Position numbers and translations under genes: made by a program. From Paragonimus westermani (Eukaryota; Platyhelminthes; Trematoda; Plagiorchiida; Troglotrematidae), in NCBI GenBank assembly GCA_008508345.1, contig QNGE01000937.1, positions 79,406 to 143,405 of the forward strand: a stretch of DNA of 64,000 nucleotides. The letters are read 5' to 3'. Under the pieces are notes generated by a model. The model worked only from the letters and a program-made list of their open reading frames with translations. It was not told the DNA's origin and did not search any database. This document shows, piece after piece, positions 8,621 to 22,000 of this stretch (its first letter is position 1; the number at the start of each line of letters is the position of its first letter).

Positions 8621-11285
8621 CGGTTCGCTTAAATCGAATTCTGCACAATCTGTTAAGTCCACTAAGACACTAATGGACAGAACCTCTGATGTTTTAGTGC
8701 TCCACGCTAACTGCGTAACTCGGCGATTCCAATGCCATTGTTTACAGTTCACAAATGCCTTATTTTCGCACAGTGAATAGAGACTGCGAGGAACGGACAG
8801 AGCTTTCGTGACCCCGGTAGCTAAGTTTAGTTTGAATGCCAACATCGGCAAAACACTTTCTTTCTTCATGTCCTCTTCGAGTGGAGGTGCCTTGCCCAGA
8901 CCTGAAATCCATGTCAATAGAGACATTGGGGATAGTTGCATAGGCTCCTCCTACTTGGATAACAACTTTTCAGGAGGTCTATCCGTGGGTTGCGAACTCG
9001 TGCGGTCAATGTGTCTTGACAAGTGTATTTAGAATAACCGCAGCCTGAAGACAGAAATGAAGTCACGTGTTTACCACGCAATGGTGCTATCTACGTAGTC
9101 GTGTATCAACGAGGCATGAGCAGTGAATTCGCGGTGTCTGAGCTGTCGCCGTCCAATGTCCGAGACACAGTTAAGGTAAACTGTGGTTAGACATGGCTTC
9201 GAACACTGGGGTACTTCCGAGATTAGATTCGAGGAAGATTGAATCCATTCTGATGCTCAACCAGCTTGAGCAGAGCACAGCCTATAAAGATAGTTAGGTC
9301 CAAAAGCTAAGATATCATGCCTATTAACATCGCATCTTTCTTGATCTATTCGTTTGACTGTTCCTGTGGCTCAGCGCATACTCGTCATACTATTAGACGT
9401 TTGACAGGGCGAAGTAGTAAACGCTGTCCGGCATGACCTCTTTAAAGAACGACAGAGGACATCAACTTATCTATCCTGACCCAGCTGTTTGACTTTGGCC
9501 GACAGAAACAGAGAAAGGTTTTTCGTCGTTTATCGTCTGTCGGCCACACTGTGGTAGAAGATCTATTGGCGTATATTGTCTATGTCCGGAGAGGTGACAA
9601 CCCGATTAAGCTATCCGGAGTTGTGTGATCAAAAACATTAAATTCGCGCCCTTGGATAACAATGGCCAAGCACATACAACCAAACTAAGCGACAATTTTA
9701 CCTCTTGAAACCTATCCAACCTAATTACTACTGACCATCTGAAGCCCACCTCGTTTGTGATGGTGGGTCACATCGAAATCGTTTGTGTTTCACCCAGTCG
9801 TCTTGTTCACCGTTTCATTTTTGACCAATATCTTTCTCATTGTTAGTTCATAATATACAGTCATATCAGCCGGAAATGAGAGTTAATGTGTGAGAAGAAT
9901 ATCTGGACTCATGCATGTACATGCCGCTTCCTTGTTACATGAGCATTAAAATTGCAGTGAGGTTTCCAATTCTCTGACAGTATGATAAGTTAAGTTGGTT
10001 TCAGGTAGAGGGGCACGAGGCGTAAGTGTATGGAAAAAGGATGTCTGTGGTTATATGAAGCGCTGTTCGTTTTTATTTTTAAAAGTAAATCTTGTTATTT
10101 TTTGCTTGCGCTTTCTTAGCCGAATGTCGGGATGCATGCGCATTATTTTCTGTTTAAGAATGTACTACTGAAAACCTTACAAGTAGGCTAATCATGTCAT
10201 CATTTGTTTACACCTGGTTCGTAGTGGGTTTTTAAAAGATCAAAACGGATTTGGGTGCGCGTGCCGAATGGTGTTATGGTCCGTCCAGATATCCAGGAAT
10301 CACCATCAGTTAACTAATCGAGATCATTAACACAGAAAAAAACATGTTATAGGTAATTAACATCACATTCATCCTTATTAAAGGCAAGCAATTCAAGATA
10401 TCATGAGGTTGCGGAAAACACTAAATTAATTCTTCCAATTCCGGGGAAGCAGATGATCTCCGTTATCGGTTTTTGAGTCGGCAAACTTAACAATGTTGTG
10501 TAGACTACAAGGAACATTTGGCTGCTAAACACCTGGCGCTGATTTTCAAGGAATACATAACCAAGCAAGCAAGCAACCAACTGTGTACATCGAATAATCC
10601 GTGAGATTCCTTGTCCCGCTTTCCGTTATTTTTGTGAGCGACCATGATAATTATATTGAACAGTCACCTTGAGAATGGCTAAGCCGTGAGGTGAAGTAAA
10701 CATTGATCCTGTTCATTAACGCTAAGATCGTTTTATGTGCAACTTACCTGGAAAATATCATGAGCGAGCGGATTAGCTGGCACATCGTCGATTGCATATG
10801 CAACACATTTGACGATATATGTAGCTGAGCTGTTGCATAGACATTTTCAACATAGTTTGCCACGACATTGACTAGAGACCTCCTGTGACTCAGTTTAGTA
10901 GCGCACATTCAGAAGGTTGCAGCGACAATGTCAAAGTATACGTGTAAGTAAGCAGCGCCTAGCAGAGCAAAGCCATACTTCACTGTGATCGAATACAGAC
11001 CAAAAGGTAGCCTATTACGTACTGCTGAATGCTTGCTAAAAATATGCATGACCAAAATGAACTATGGCTACCCAAGAAATGGAACGAACAGTACGGCCGG
11101 CCTGGGTAGTTGGGCGGTAGGTTCCGTTGATGACATTGGTCACGTTATATTCTAATCAGACTTGTGGCGAAGCCATAAAACAATTGAACGAAATACAGAG
11201 AATGGCACAGGAGTGCAAAAACAGAGGCAAAATCCAGTCAACATCAAAGGGTTTAACCAACAAACACGCCTTTTAACCGGGTCGA
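8621..11285. other. Unassigned region
   Basis: No exon with recognisable homology and no retroelement domain was found. The one structured item is the inverted repeat at 9496-9546. A 107-codon minus-strand frame at 8618-8941 has no recognisable features and is not called. The rest is AT-leaning and rich in stop codons. Confidence 0.35.
9496..9546. repeat. 11-bp perfect inverted repeat with 29-base loop
   Basis: TGGCCGACAGA at 9496-9506 is the exact reverse complement of TCTGTCGGCCA at 9536-9546. GC-rich arms in AT-leaning surroundings make it stand out. It could be a fossil transposon terminus or a transcript hairpin; nothing nearby decides. Confidence 0.6.
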
Positions 11286-11499
11286 ATGAGGGAGCGGGAA
11301 CAACACACCGCTGAAGCCACAGCCAAATTAGCTAGCTGCGCGCAGTTATGTTGTCACTTCACTGGTCCGGTCCGGATCCAACGGCGTCATGCACGCCCGT
11401 GCTTCGATCGTGCCGAATCACGTACAGTTAGGGCATTCCAAATCGCTGAGTGCGCAGATGATCCGAAGGGATTGGATTGGACAAACGCATCGCTACGAC

Positions 11500-11860
11500 G
11501 GGAACTGGCAATACGCTCAAGGCTACAGCCAATCACCGTCGGAAACGCAGGCAGACTGACGCATCAGCGCATTGACCAATCAGGACAGCAAGTTGCCTCA
11601 GCTTCCGATTTGGCTATAACGAGCGTCGGAGTGAAACAGGTTGAGTGCGTCACGCATCAAAACAAACAAGCTACAAACGGAGACGAGCTGACCAATAGGT
11701 AGACCAAGGCGTCAGCACCAATCGTAATTCTCCACTCTACTGATGCATCTAGTCTATAAACTAACTAATAGACTCAACAAACTGAGACTCGCTTTGTGCC
11801 GCGAGTTCTGAGATTGGTTTCGTTGCGGAAAGTAGCGACTTTTCAACAGATGGTGAGTAC
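11500..11860 (+). promoter_or_regulatory. CCAAT array plus TATA box and downstream splice donor
   Basis: Four same-strand CCAAT pentamers start at 11529, 11576, 11692 and 11718, with an inverted one (ATTGG) near 11813. A TATAAA sits at 11755-11760, 33 bases after the last upstream CCAAT. About 90 bases after the TATA box is an ATG (11850-11852) directly followed by GTGAGT (11853-11858), a consensus splice donor. The block is GC-richer than its flanks. This is the layout of a pol II promoter with a short first exon, either of an unrecognised plus-strand gene or of an LTR. A 138-codon open frame at 11286-11702 overlaps it, has no recognisable domain and may be incidental. Confidence 0.4.
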
Positions 11861-14055
11861 ACACTCGCGAATTGTCGGCTGTAATATGGACTTTCTGGTC
11901 GATGAATACGCGAGCCCGAATGTGCAAGCTGGGACGGTGAGCAAGTCTTATATAAACGGCTTCATATAAGATAGGCCGAATGAGAGGACGAGGTGATGGC
12001 TACAGATCAATTTCTTCTCAGTTCCGTTTTCCGGACAGTGGCCGCCCGCGACTTGGTCTGGATGAATCATCATGTTGCAGCCAGACCACCTAGATCGACT
12101 ACGAGTCAGAGAGCGACGTGTCGGTAACCTGAAGACTGAACTACGTATTGAATTGGTTCTCGTTTATGCAGCCTGTGGTAAAGTGTGAAGCAGGTTAGTA
12201 GGGAGTTTAACGCAAGTCATGTGAGTACGCGGCCAGTTACTAATAGACAAGTTCGATGGCTGATGTAAAGGTTTGTTGGGACGGGCAGTGCTCACGACCT
12301 GCAAGTAAGTGGTCAACCTCACATAGCAACAGATGTGTGTTCCGCCAGTGATATTCTGCGACTTGTAGAAAACAGTATTCAAAAAAGTGTCTGTTGGCTC
12401 TGCCAAGACTGCAGCACTTCGAAAATAACTGCACACAGGATACTCGAAAGATCCAAGTATAGGCTATACCGTGAGACCCGATTACATGAGTTCCGCCGAC
12501 TGTCTGACTGTCTGATGCGGACAAACGTGAATCAGTCTGCACGTGGTGATTATCGAGAAGGGAAATATATTCGACAGTATTTACTGATCAATCACTATTC
12601 TGTTTGAATTGTTTCGTGCACGAAAACCCGAATTCCGACACCATGGTTTGAGTTGGACTTGTTGGAACACGGAATATCGGGCCTTACACTCTTGATAACA
12701 ACGTTACAGGTGAAACCTCTGTTTGCACAATCATTCACAAACTAGGGCCATTCCCATTCCCAGATAATGCATTCGAATGTCGTATCGGCGCTGAATCAAT
12801 TGGGAGTACTTGACTACGATTGGTTTCGGGGGGTGGCGCAGCACCACACTATGCACTATGTATACGAGAATATCTGAATAAACCATCCGGGCGACGATGA
12901 ATCGGTCACAGTGGACTGTGGGAGTGACCTCCACGGTAGCCAGATATTACTTCAGCGGATTTATTTCTTTGGGACTATTTCAAACACGGGAAGTCTACAG
13001 GGAACATCCACAAACACCGGAGGAACTCAAAATGGACATAATCATGTGATACAGTACACTATGTGGGACTACTTTGGAACGTTTGCTCTAATTGCGTCTG
13101 AGGAAAATTCCTTCGCGTATGCAACACTTCGGTGAATATTCGAAGCATTTGTATGTTTATGTAAGCGTATTTGATAGGTCGAAAGTATGTTTTAGTGAAC
13201 GTTTTTGAATGTTTCCACGCAGTTGAGTTTATCAAGAAAGTGGGCTTCTAGTTAACCGAACATGTTAGACAGTATTGCACACCGAAATGTTTGGATGTGT
13301 GGGACTATTTGGAAAACGTCCCCACTTCTACACTTTTGTTACACATAGGAACACTCAGGCAATTTGATTTATTTCAATGTGACGTCTACTATGGTCACTG
13401 TCTATACTCCAGGATCGTCTGAGATCCTTTGAATCTTTTGGTTCTATCAGTAGATTTACTCGTTCCGGAGACATACGGTTCGCTGTGAAGTTTTAATCAC
13501 AGCTTCCGATGGTGGGTTGTTTATTTTCAAATTGGAAGCATGCATTTTTACAACAGCGAGCATCGTAGAGCGTGTTTCACTCCGTAGTAGAGCCTTTTAA
13601 AATGATTGTGGAGTATTGGGAAATCGAGTGGCCAAAACGTGCAATAGAACTACAAGTAGTTATTGCATCCATAAATTCTTTAGTTTGAGTTATTGGTCTG
13701 GAACTTCAAACGAAGCACTTCCAAAAGTAATTCATCTGATTCCTCAGGTCAACCGCTCTAAATTGTGGATTTAACTGTGTGGCTTAATCTGAGTTCTCAA
13801 AGCCTCTCACAAAACGAAGACCCAAATTTTATGGTAACATAAGGCGGCGGCGCATTTGAAGGTTATGGATATGTTTTGGTTGGAAAGTTCCATAATCAGT
13901 CTCAAAGTTTGAAACACTGGACAGATACCCTCTTCTTGAAGAGAAGCGGAAGTCAATCACATCTTTAAGAAAATCTGATGCGAAGTGTGGAACAACTGTC
14001 AAAGTAAGGGGTGCCTAAGCTATTGGTTTAATTTGTGATCCGCAGATGATCTGGA
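11861..14055. other. Unassigned region downstream of the promoter-like block
   Basis: A second TATATAAAC occurs at about 11950. No convincing exon could be tied to the donor at 11853. Several 60-100 codon frames on both strands (for example 12240-12542 minus, 12911-13135 plus) have no domain and overlap each other. I see nothing else to support. Confidence 0.3.
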
Positions 14056-15060
14056 AAGCGTAATCAGCGGTACCAGGAGGAGCAAAGTGGATTTCACCCA
14101 ACTGAGGAGTAAGTTGATAAAATCTTCATCCTCCATCAGCTGCTCGAATATCATCATGTCTGCTAACGGCCACCAGTTGTCGCGTTCCTAAACGTCATCA
14201 CAGCCATCGATTCTGCCAACAGAGATGCCTTTTTTGTTGTTGAAACGCGTGTGACCGTTACATAGTTAAGCTTCGAGTGAAGTAAGGTACCATGAGAGAT
14301 CATCGTTAACATTTCCTGTCCTTCATGGGACTTAGCGATGCTAATCCACCGTTTCACTACTATTCAACTTCGCAATCAACGATAGTATACACGGAGTTCT
14401 GAATGATCCTACCAACAGTGGTTTGGAGCCTCTCCTGCGGAACAGAACTACAGACTTGGGTCATGTCGATATCACCTCGGTTGGTGATAATGCACAGACA
14501 ACCCAAGGATCACTAGACTTTTTGATTATTGAGACGTCACGACACTGTGTGGGTTGTGGAGGGTAAGTGTGAAGTCCTTTTTTCAACCTGGCAAAAAGGA
14601 TATACTTGCACTCACCCTGGACGGCGACAGTCTGAGTCCGGCCGAAAACTCTGTTTCCTTTGAGGGTTGTATCACAGCTTATGTATCACTCACACCGGAT
14701 TGCAGATTGTCAGCCTAAGGCATCCTTGGTGTCGATATAGAGTCCGATTCTCGTTAAAGAACAAAGTTTGCAACGTGACTGTGAGCGCAATCCTACTGTG
14801 CGGTTGCAGACATGGTCGCTCCGCACAGATGACGTTCGTAGGTTAACTGTTTTTGGCTGTTGTTGCCTGTACAGCATTGTCCGTGCGTGATGGGAGAACT
14901 AGTTGAGCAACGGTGAAGTACAGCAATACGTATTGGGAACAGAAAACTTCCCTCCAGCTGAAGCAGTTCCACTGTATCAGCTAAAGTGGCTGGCATCCGT
15001 CTAACACGTGCTTGCTCAGCGCTTACCATCTCACGCGTAGTTTACGCTCCCTACGTGCGG
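14056..15060 (+). pseudogene. LINE reverse-transcriptase relic
   Basis: Plus-strand scraps run in LINE order. Near 14070 RYQEEQSGFHP-EE matches the RT finger block that ends GFRPGRG, and a following LHQLLE matches the LRQ-LE segment. At about 14180-14230 VAFLNVITAIDSANRDAFF matches the FLDxxxAFDSVDR palm motif A with its catalytic Asp replaced by Asn. The C-terminal block from 14800 corresponds to the RRL-VF-RCL...VGWE-xxSN-EVRQYVLG...LKWL sequence typical of these LINEs. The YADD box is not recoverable. Stops and frameshifts are frequent, so this is an old copy. The minus-strand frame at 14793-15029 is a shadow. Confidence 0.7.
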
Positions 15061-17025
15061 TTGAGAAAACAGCATGGTCGACAACCTATGAATCAGTAAA
15101 GGTGTATGAAGAAACTGGCAACAAATCCGGCATCAATTTGCTCAACGTAGCCCCTCGTTTCTGAGTGTCACTAGCTAGAGATGTGAAAGGATATAACTGG
15201 AAACCGTAGTCAGCAGTGGGTGTTATGATGTTACATACCGTGGTCAACGTGACCCTAGATCGCCCAAATTTCATCTCAAGCAAAACATCAAGGAAACATC
15301 ATTACTATTGGTAATATTAACTGCGTTTGTTTCATAGTGCAGAAGTGACAATTGGTATGTTTGAACTTGTGTGATGATAAAAACGTTGTGTTTGACACGA
15401 CCATGATTGCTCAGAAATACAAAGCATTCCTGACATGCTGCAGTTGTCTGGTGCGTCCAGAAACAGAACTGCGATCGGCTGAATCGGCCAAATACATCAG
15501 TCAACCAGCCTATGAATGCAAGCATTACCTGTTATAATCACCGGTTGAGTTTGGTTCACCAAAACCGTGTGATAGAAGAAGGAAATCTGTGCCCAGTTCA
15601 CAGTTGGCCTTACAACTTGCAAAGTACGAGGCTTTGTCCAGCCAGAAAGTGATTTAATTTGTTTTGAACATGAGATAATTGTAGTATGCTCACCAGCTGG
15701 CGCTTCACATCCAACGGAAGTGGGTAACCCTTAAGGATGAGTGAGAAGATTGATCAGGATCCTTGAGTTCATTCCTACTCGCGTCTACATTAGCGGTGAT
15801 GAGGACTTGCAAACTCCAGTAGTCGTCAGAGGAATCTCAGGAGATAATTCTTTTCAGAAGAGGCTGATCGGAAAGTCTATGTGAATGTCAAGGCTGAGAC
15901 CAACTGGGTGCTGTTCAACTTCGAATCAACCAAATACCCAGGAGATCCTGAGTTAATAGGATTGACAACGACTGCGTTTATTAGCCAATTACGAATAATA
16001 AAGCAAGCAATGATAACGGCATGGTTTATGCGTAAAGTTTTATTGTGAAACGGCCAAAATGTTGGTGTATTCCTGTTAATTCGTCAAGAGTTGGAAGTCC
16101 ATCTGAGTGGCACCGTAACCAGAAGTCACTGTACATAAGCTTTCGTGGACCAATTTTGCAGAAACCACCAACGACAGTGAACACGACGTAACAAGAAACA
16201 GTCACATAAGGAAAACCACTTCTCCGATTCTGTTAAATATGACAATGTTTGAGATATCAGAATTAATAGTAACTCTTAAGTAGTTGAAACATTGTACTAT
16301 TTTGAGCTGTTGATTTACAAACAGCGAACGAAGATTCAACACGATTTCTAGTCTTCTCTGGAACAGAAAGTCATTCCAATATATACCAGACAAAAGCTTG
16401 AGCTTATTAACATAACTGAAATGTAAGTAATCAAGGTTATTTGTATCGCAGTGATTGTTACAGAAAAGAATGCATTAGACCAGGCGTATATTTACTTGAG
16501 AAAGCAAGGGGCCCAATCTAAAGGCTGCTTACATCCAGTGAAGATAGCAGGAGATATAAAACAGCCTCGTGCAATAAGCCAACATTAATTAAGGCAAATG
16601 AGCGACGTTTCAGTCAGGCGGACTAAAATCCACAGTTCTATGTTCCAAAAGACTATCAGCGGTCGCAAATAACATAGAAGACACTTCGACATACAGTGTT
16701 AGGGGTGACAGAGCAAAACTAGTCATAACAATTAAGTGACGATAAAATCGAATGCAGCCGATACACGAAAACACCAAAAGAGAATCGTGAGGAAAAATGG
16801 AAAGAATCATTATGAAACGGAGGATAAACGTTTGATAGTGTCGGAAGTGACAATAAGTGGTTAAACTAAGTTTATGCTTGTCAACAATACCACATAATGT
16901 CAGAGTAGGCGATTAGTGTAGAAACACGTGTGAAAATGCACAACTTAACAGCTGTTTATCCACAAGCTTTCCTTCCCGTAATTTAATTAAACCCGTTGAC
17001 ATACGTTCAGCGAATCGATCTTCAC
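15061..17025. other. Unassigned AT-rich region
   Basis: No domain, exon or repeat was recognised. Open frames are short (60-84 codons), overlapping and biased in composition as expected by chance in AT-rich DNA. Confidence 0.35.
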
Positions 17026-17029
17026 ATTG

Positions 17030-17185
17030 AATACCATCTACATTCGAGCGCAGCCTTCGCATTCTGAGTAGGCTTTTCGGCTGGCCTAATTGGAAAGGAA
17101 GCACGGGATTCGAGTTTCGCTCTTATTAGGGCTCAACAACAGTGTATATCCTTGTCCGACTCGGAATTCACGATCTAACCCTCGT
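17030..17185 (-). repeat. tRNA-headed repeat, family B (tail-rich copy)
   Basis: Minus-strand order: decayed B-box region near 17175, then TATACACTG, an AACTCGAATCC block, a GGCC-GCC-AAAAGCCTACTC block, and AATGCGAAGGCTGCGCTC. The same blocks in the same order occur at 37450-37655, the head occurs at 38378-38500 and the tail scrap at about 45038-45066. I recall this as a common interspersed repeat of flukes. The head is largely lost here and the tail is well kept. Confidence 0.65.
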
Positions 17186-18918
17186 ATTTGTGAAGATAGC
17201 TTGTTAACGAAAACACCAGTGGCCTCACAATGGACATGACCGAATAATCATAAACAAACAATCACAGCTCGTGTGAATAACTTCAGAACAGTCCGATCAT
17301 TTCGAAAGGAGCAAAAGCGCAGACACTCTGTCTACCCCAATCGACAACTCTGTGATCAGGAACTTCTCAGTTAGCACGAAGCCGCGGACTATATTGGACT
17401 GACTTAGCAATGTATAAATTAGTGATTGAATTTGGAGGACTTACGTTATTTCAAATCGAAATCCACCTACATTCGAAAAAACAAGTTTGCCGTCGCACTA
17501 TCGATGTAAAATCTCCGAAAAAACATTGTAATCATATAGTGTTCAGCTGATATTCCATACTTTAGTCAACAAAACCGGTCATCTGACGTTTCAATAAAAT
17601 TCGGTAACGTTTAGTTTAAACCGTCGGCTCATTAGCAACAAACAATATTTGGTGTATTTTTCTGCGTTTGCGATAACTTCTGACAGCCCGTGTAACACCT
17701 TACGACTTCCCCGCATAGCTTTTATCACGCTATACTTCATCATCAATTACACAAATTCCTTGTCCTTAGTCGACTTTTCAACATCTGGACTATTTAGAGC
17801 GAGTTTTAGCAGCTTAAGCGTCCAATCCACTTCGATTCTCGTATCAATCCCATTTCGTCAAGGAATATAAAACTTCGACTTAGGAAACGGATATTAGATA
17901 ACTTTTCTGGTTCAGTGTCTAACGCTTTCTAACTTTTTTTTCCCAACATTACGTCCTCGTTCGTACAAGCAACATAAATTTTCCCGAAACGATATACGTA
18001 CTCCACAAATGTAGTTACCACATGGATGACATTTAGTTTCCTTCATCCAATAGTTTTCTCTATTTATATACTCCATTGTATGACTGGTAATCCCCAGTTT
18101 AAACCCATGAACATTCTATAGGTCCCTGACAAGAGCATACTCATTCAGAAGTTCATAAAGAATCGTTCTGAGAATATTTGACAGCCTGCTCTGTGGGTGA
18201 CCATCAAGTGATCGCGGAAGCCGATAGGATAATTCGAAATCATCTCATAGTGACTTGTTTATCAACCCATAGTTAACGTAATTTAAAAGAACACCAGAAT
18301 GTTTACTATTGGGTCAATAATTTCAGTGATAAAAAATAACAGGCAGACAAATCTCTTTTATCGGACAAACAAACGGCACTATATAACGTGGTAGTCTGTA
18401 TTCAAGCCATCATTAGGAGTTGTATATATGCGATTTCTTTAGCAGATTAGGTTACAATTCAATGTTCCCTTCGGTTACTGACACAAGCATCTCAAGTGTT
18501 CACACGCCTAATGTGAGAAAAACGGTAAACGCTGTGTATGTGGTCAATCAGTGTGCATGTGCGCAGACATCCCTTCACGGCGAAGTGTCTGTGTTATGGC
18601 TGTCCTATGTAAGACAACAAACAAGCAGAGAGGAGTGTGAAGAAACAAAAGCGGCTTGGACGACTGTATGCACATACATACATAGTTGCAAAATAGGTAA
18701 TATACAAATGAGTGGGAGAAACAAGTGTAAAACGAAACAAGTTCTGTCGGCCTGGAAGCGTAAAAGTCATGAGGGTGGTCGAACAGAGCAGTATGGATGG
18801 CTGGGTAAGACAACGAAATATACTGTCCAGGAAGGGAGGGGAATCTGAGTGGAAAGCCGACAAGGGAGGTGACAACAGCAGTGTCAAGGAACGGGGAAAG
18901 GCGAAAGCGACCAATCTA
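17186..18918. other. 3' flank of the CKAP5-like gene
   Basis: This follows the stop codon of the CKAP5 homologue on the minus strand and should contain its 3' UTR. I did not see a clear minus-strand AATAAA close to the stop. Frames on both strands at 18420-18970 overlap each other, show no domain and are not called. Confidence 0.35.
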
Positions 18919-19068
18919 TTAGACTGGTTGGCCACTTTTGATACGATCCAAACGACGCTTGATATCTAACAGTTCCTGAGCAGAGAGCGTTGGACGTGAG
19001 TCGGGTTGTGTAGCCTCGCTTTGATCTGTCTGGTCGGTGGAGCCAGGTTCACCGGGGTTCATCATGTT
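18919..19068 (-). CDS. CKAP5: CKAP5-like exon 11, last coding exon
   Basis: 49 codons and TAA (18919-18921); acceptor TTCCAATCAG, phase 0. A polar linker rich in Thr, Asp and Gln is followed by QELLDIKRRLDRIKSGQPV, matching the terminal NIDDLKKRLERIKSSRK helix of human CKAP5. The identical placement right before the stop codon confirms the gene's 3' end. Confidence 0.92.
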   Translation of the reverse strand, partial: NMMNPGEPGSTDQTDQSEATQPDSRPTLSAQELLDIKRRLDRIKSGQPV

Positions 19069-22000
19069 CTGATTGGAAAAGTCACAAAAAAGAGAAACAA
19101 AAAGAAAAGGACGGAATAAGAAAAACCGTCTTCAGGTGGCAGCCCTAAAACTTGACAAAAAAGAGGTGGTGATCAAAAAAATAGGAACTGCAGGTTCTGT
19201 TCATTTCTCTAGCTACGTATATCCCACCAAGCCCCAGAAGATAGCGACCGATAGAGTACATCGCCGTAAACAAGTGACTGAGTTTTTTTTTATGGAGTAC
19301 AGAAATGAAAACCGTAGGGCTATCTTCTGCACACCATCTAGCTCTTATTAGCAAGTGAATTATCTGATTGCAAGACTACGTGTTTTGATGCCGATTGTTT
19401 GAGATTGGACAATATCTGAAGTAAGTACCGTTAGGTGCATTTTCTTTCATGTCTAAACTAGGGCTGTTACTTCACAATTGTGTGGCAGCTACGGACCCGA
19501 AATAAACAGTATCGTATTGTTAGTGAGAATGACGGGGATGAGAGAGAAAATAGCACATGTAAACATGACAGGTTTCAGCTTAGGTGGTGTACTGTGTGAT
19601 ATGTACGGCTGCAAACTGTCAGGCCGCAGCTGGGGTAGTGGAAGTGTGAATCCGCACAATTCACAAGGGTAGTCGAGAATATTACCGAAACACAGTATGT
19701 TACCCATGTATTTATCTGAAAATCGAGAGATAGAAAAAGGAATCCTCAGATCACACAAAAAAGGGTACATTGGTGGGATATTTCCACTTGCGGAGTAATC
19801 TTTTTAACCGACAGGTCTTTGCTGGTTAGTATGAACATATACCTGCCAACAAACCCAAACACAAACCAACGCAAAAGGCTGCAAGAGGCGGTAGTACCTA
19901 AGATAACAGCTACCAGCAATTTCCTAAACTGCGGTTGTACGGCGTTGGTAAAGCTAACAGAGTGAAACGCTCATGAAACAGTCGGTTTGTCCAACATCGT
20001 TTTAAAGTAGGAATCAAGAGAAATAAGGTAATCGTGTTCAGAATCGGATGTTCAGTCCAAATAACATTTCAGTTGAAATGACAGATTCGTGATGTGGAGG
20101 ACTAACCTGCAAACAGCTATCACAGGCTACTATTCGATAACCTTTGAGATGGTGATTTCACAGATAAGATTCGGAAATATTTGGTCATTCAAAGTGCTTC
20201 AGAATGCGCCCTAAAAAGTAATTGTTGAGCTTTTCGTTAAAGTTGTTGTGGTTACGTACACAACTTCGTATGTGGAGACGTTAGACTGAAACAGAGACTC
20301 GTAGTTCAAAACTTACGAGAGTCTTCGCTGATCAAAGTTACCTCTGGCGACAAAAGAGAGATTCCTAAAGAGTAAGGGTTACTCAAGTAAAGTTTTCGAG
20401 AGAGCAGTGCTACTCTGGTAGCATGAAACATGCGCACTCAAGACAGATGACCTTTAAGTATTCGGCCATCGATAGCTGTGTACACCGCAAGTGTTAGATG
20501 ACACTGAACTAAGAGCAATGATGAGGTCATGCAGCGGATATTTGGTATTGATGGTTGGGCTAGATCGATAGCTCAGTCTCCAAGATTGCAGTCACAAAGA
20601 TAATTGAATCATGTAACAAAATATTAACTAGTCGTATGCAACGATGGACACTTCTCCAAGATGTTGTAACCACTTAATGCACAAAATAAAGAGTGGGAGT
20701 AAGAAAATGAGAACAGTTATTAACAAACCAGAGAGGGCAGAGAGCTTCACGATTCATACAGTCTGTGACTGAGAGGGTTAAGGAAGGTAACGGATGATCG
20801 GGATGACTGGCAAGCACATTATACATGATTGATTACGTCAATTATGAGGTATGGACAGTCGAATAAAACAGATAGCGAAAACCGCAGAGCTGCCCTATAG
20901 AGGCCACCGTACTCACACTGGAAGTTCGATTGCTTGTTTTTACGGTGTAGCGGACACCTTGATGCTTACTGTTTCAAATTAGACATACGGGATTAGATAG
21001 ATCAGGTTGTATGCCCATTTTCGCTTTCAACTTTGCACGAAGACTGTTACTTCATAGTTGTATGACGTATTGTTGTGAAGAATGATGTGGAAAATAGAGG
21101 ACGTAAATATGACAAATTTTTGTGCAACAGATCACATGAGACACAGCGTTGCATGCTATCAGGCCACCAACAGAAGTGATATCTAAGCGCAGTGGAGGTG
21201 CGAATCCACACTGATTTTCGTCAGTCGACGCACTAAACCGTACAATTCGAAACGTACTGTAGAGCAGAAGAGATAGTAACATGCTCATAAAACTGTGCAC
21301 TCACGAAAAATGACCACACTGAATTGTTGTCCATCAGGCTGGTATAGTAGAGAGTTGTAAACATACAATTACGGTTATCGATGAGTTATATCAGCGCGAC
21401 GGTAGCGCTTTTTAAATAGACGACAACACACTTCGTGGTTACCTAGACGAATAACCGGCAAAGATGGTAGTTGAAACGGCTCCATTATCCGGTAAAAACA
21501 GTTTAGCTCACCACCTGCCGACCAGTTGTGTACAGTCAAATGACATTTCCCGTGGGAACCGTTAGGCTAAAGAAACGACTAGGTAACTATTCAACACGCC
21601 CATAAACACAAATAAGCATGCCTGAAGAGGGGGGCTCCCAAGCCAGTAAACATTGTTTTTGAAGCCATCTTGCTGATATGGCGAAGAGACTTTTTCTGGA
21701 GGCCAACAGATTCGGATGACCACTGAGAAGATTGAAATAGGCCGAGATCAACCCGGGTATGTGAATACGTCTAACTGTTGTGGAAAATTTAGTTGCATCA
21801 GTGAGTAAAGGTATGTATCAGACAACTGTGTTCTGCTTTAGTTCCTCATACACAATGAGCATATGCGCATAACTTCGCACTGGTAAGGATGTACTGGAAA
21901 ACCAAAGCTATATAAAATGAATAGAACTTTTAAAAACCACACATCAGCCAAGAGTGACTGATCTGCGAGATAGAGAGATGTGTGAAGAGCAGGCTAACGA

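Noticed and set aside
11286..11702. 138-codon plus-strand open frame
   Set aside because: No domain, no membrane or signal segment, and it overlaps the CCAAT array; GC-rich composition explains its length. Left uncalled as a gene.
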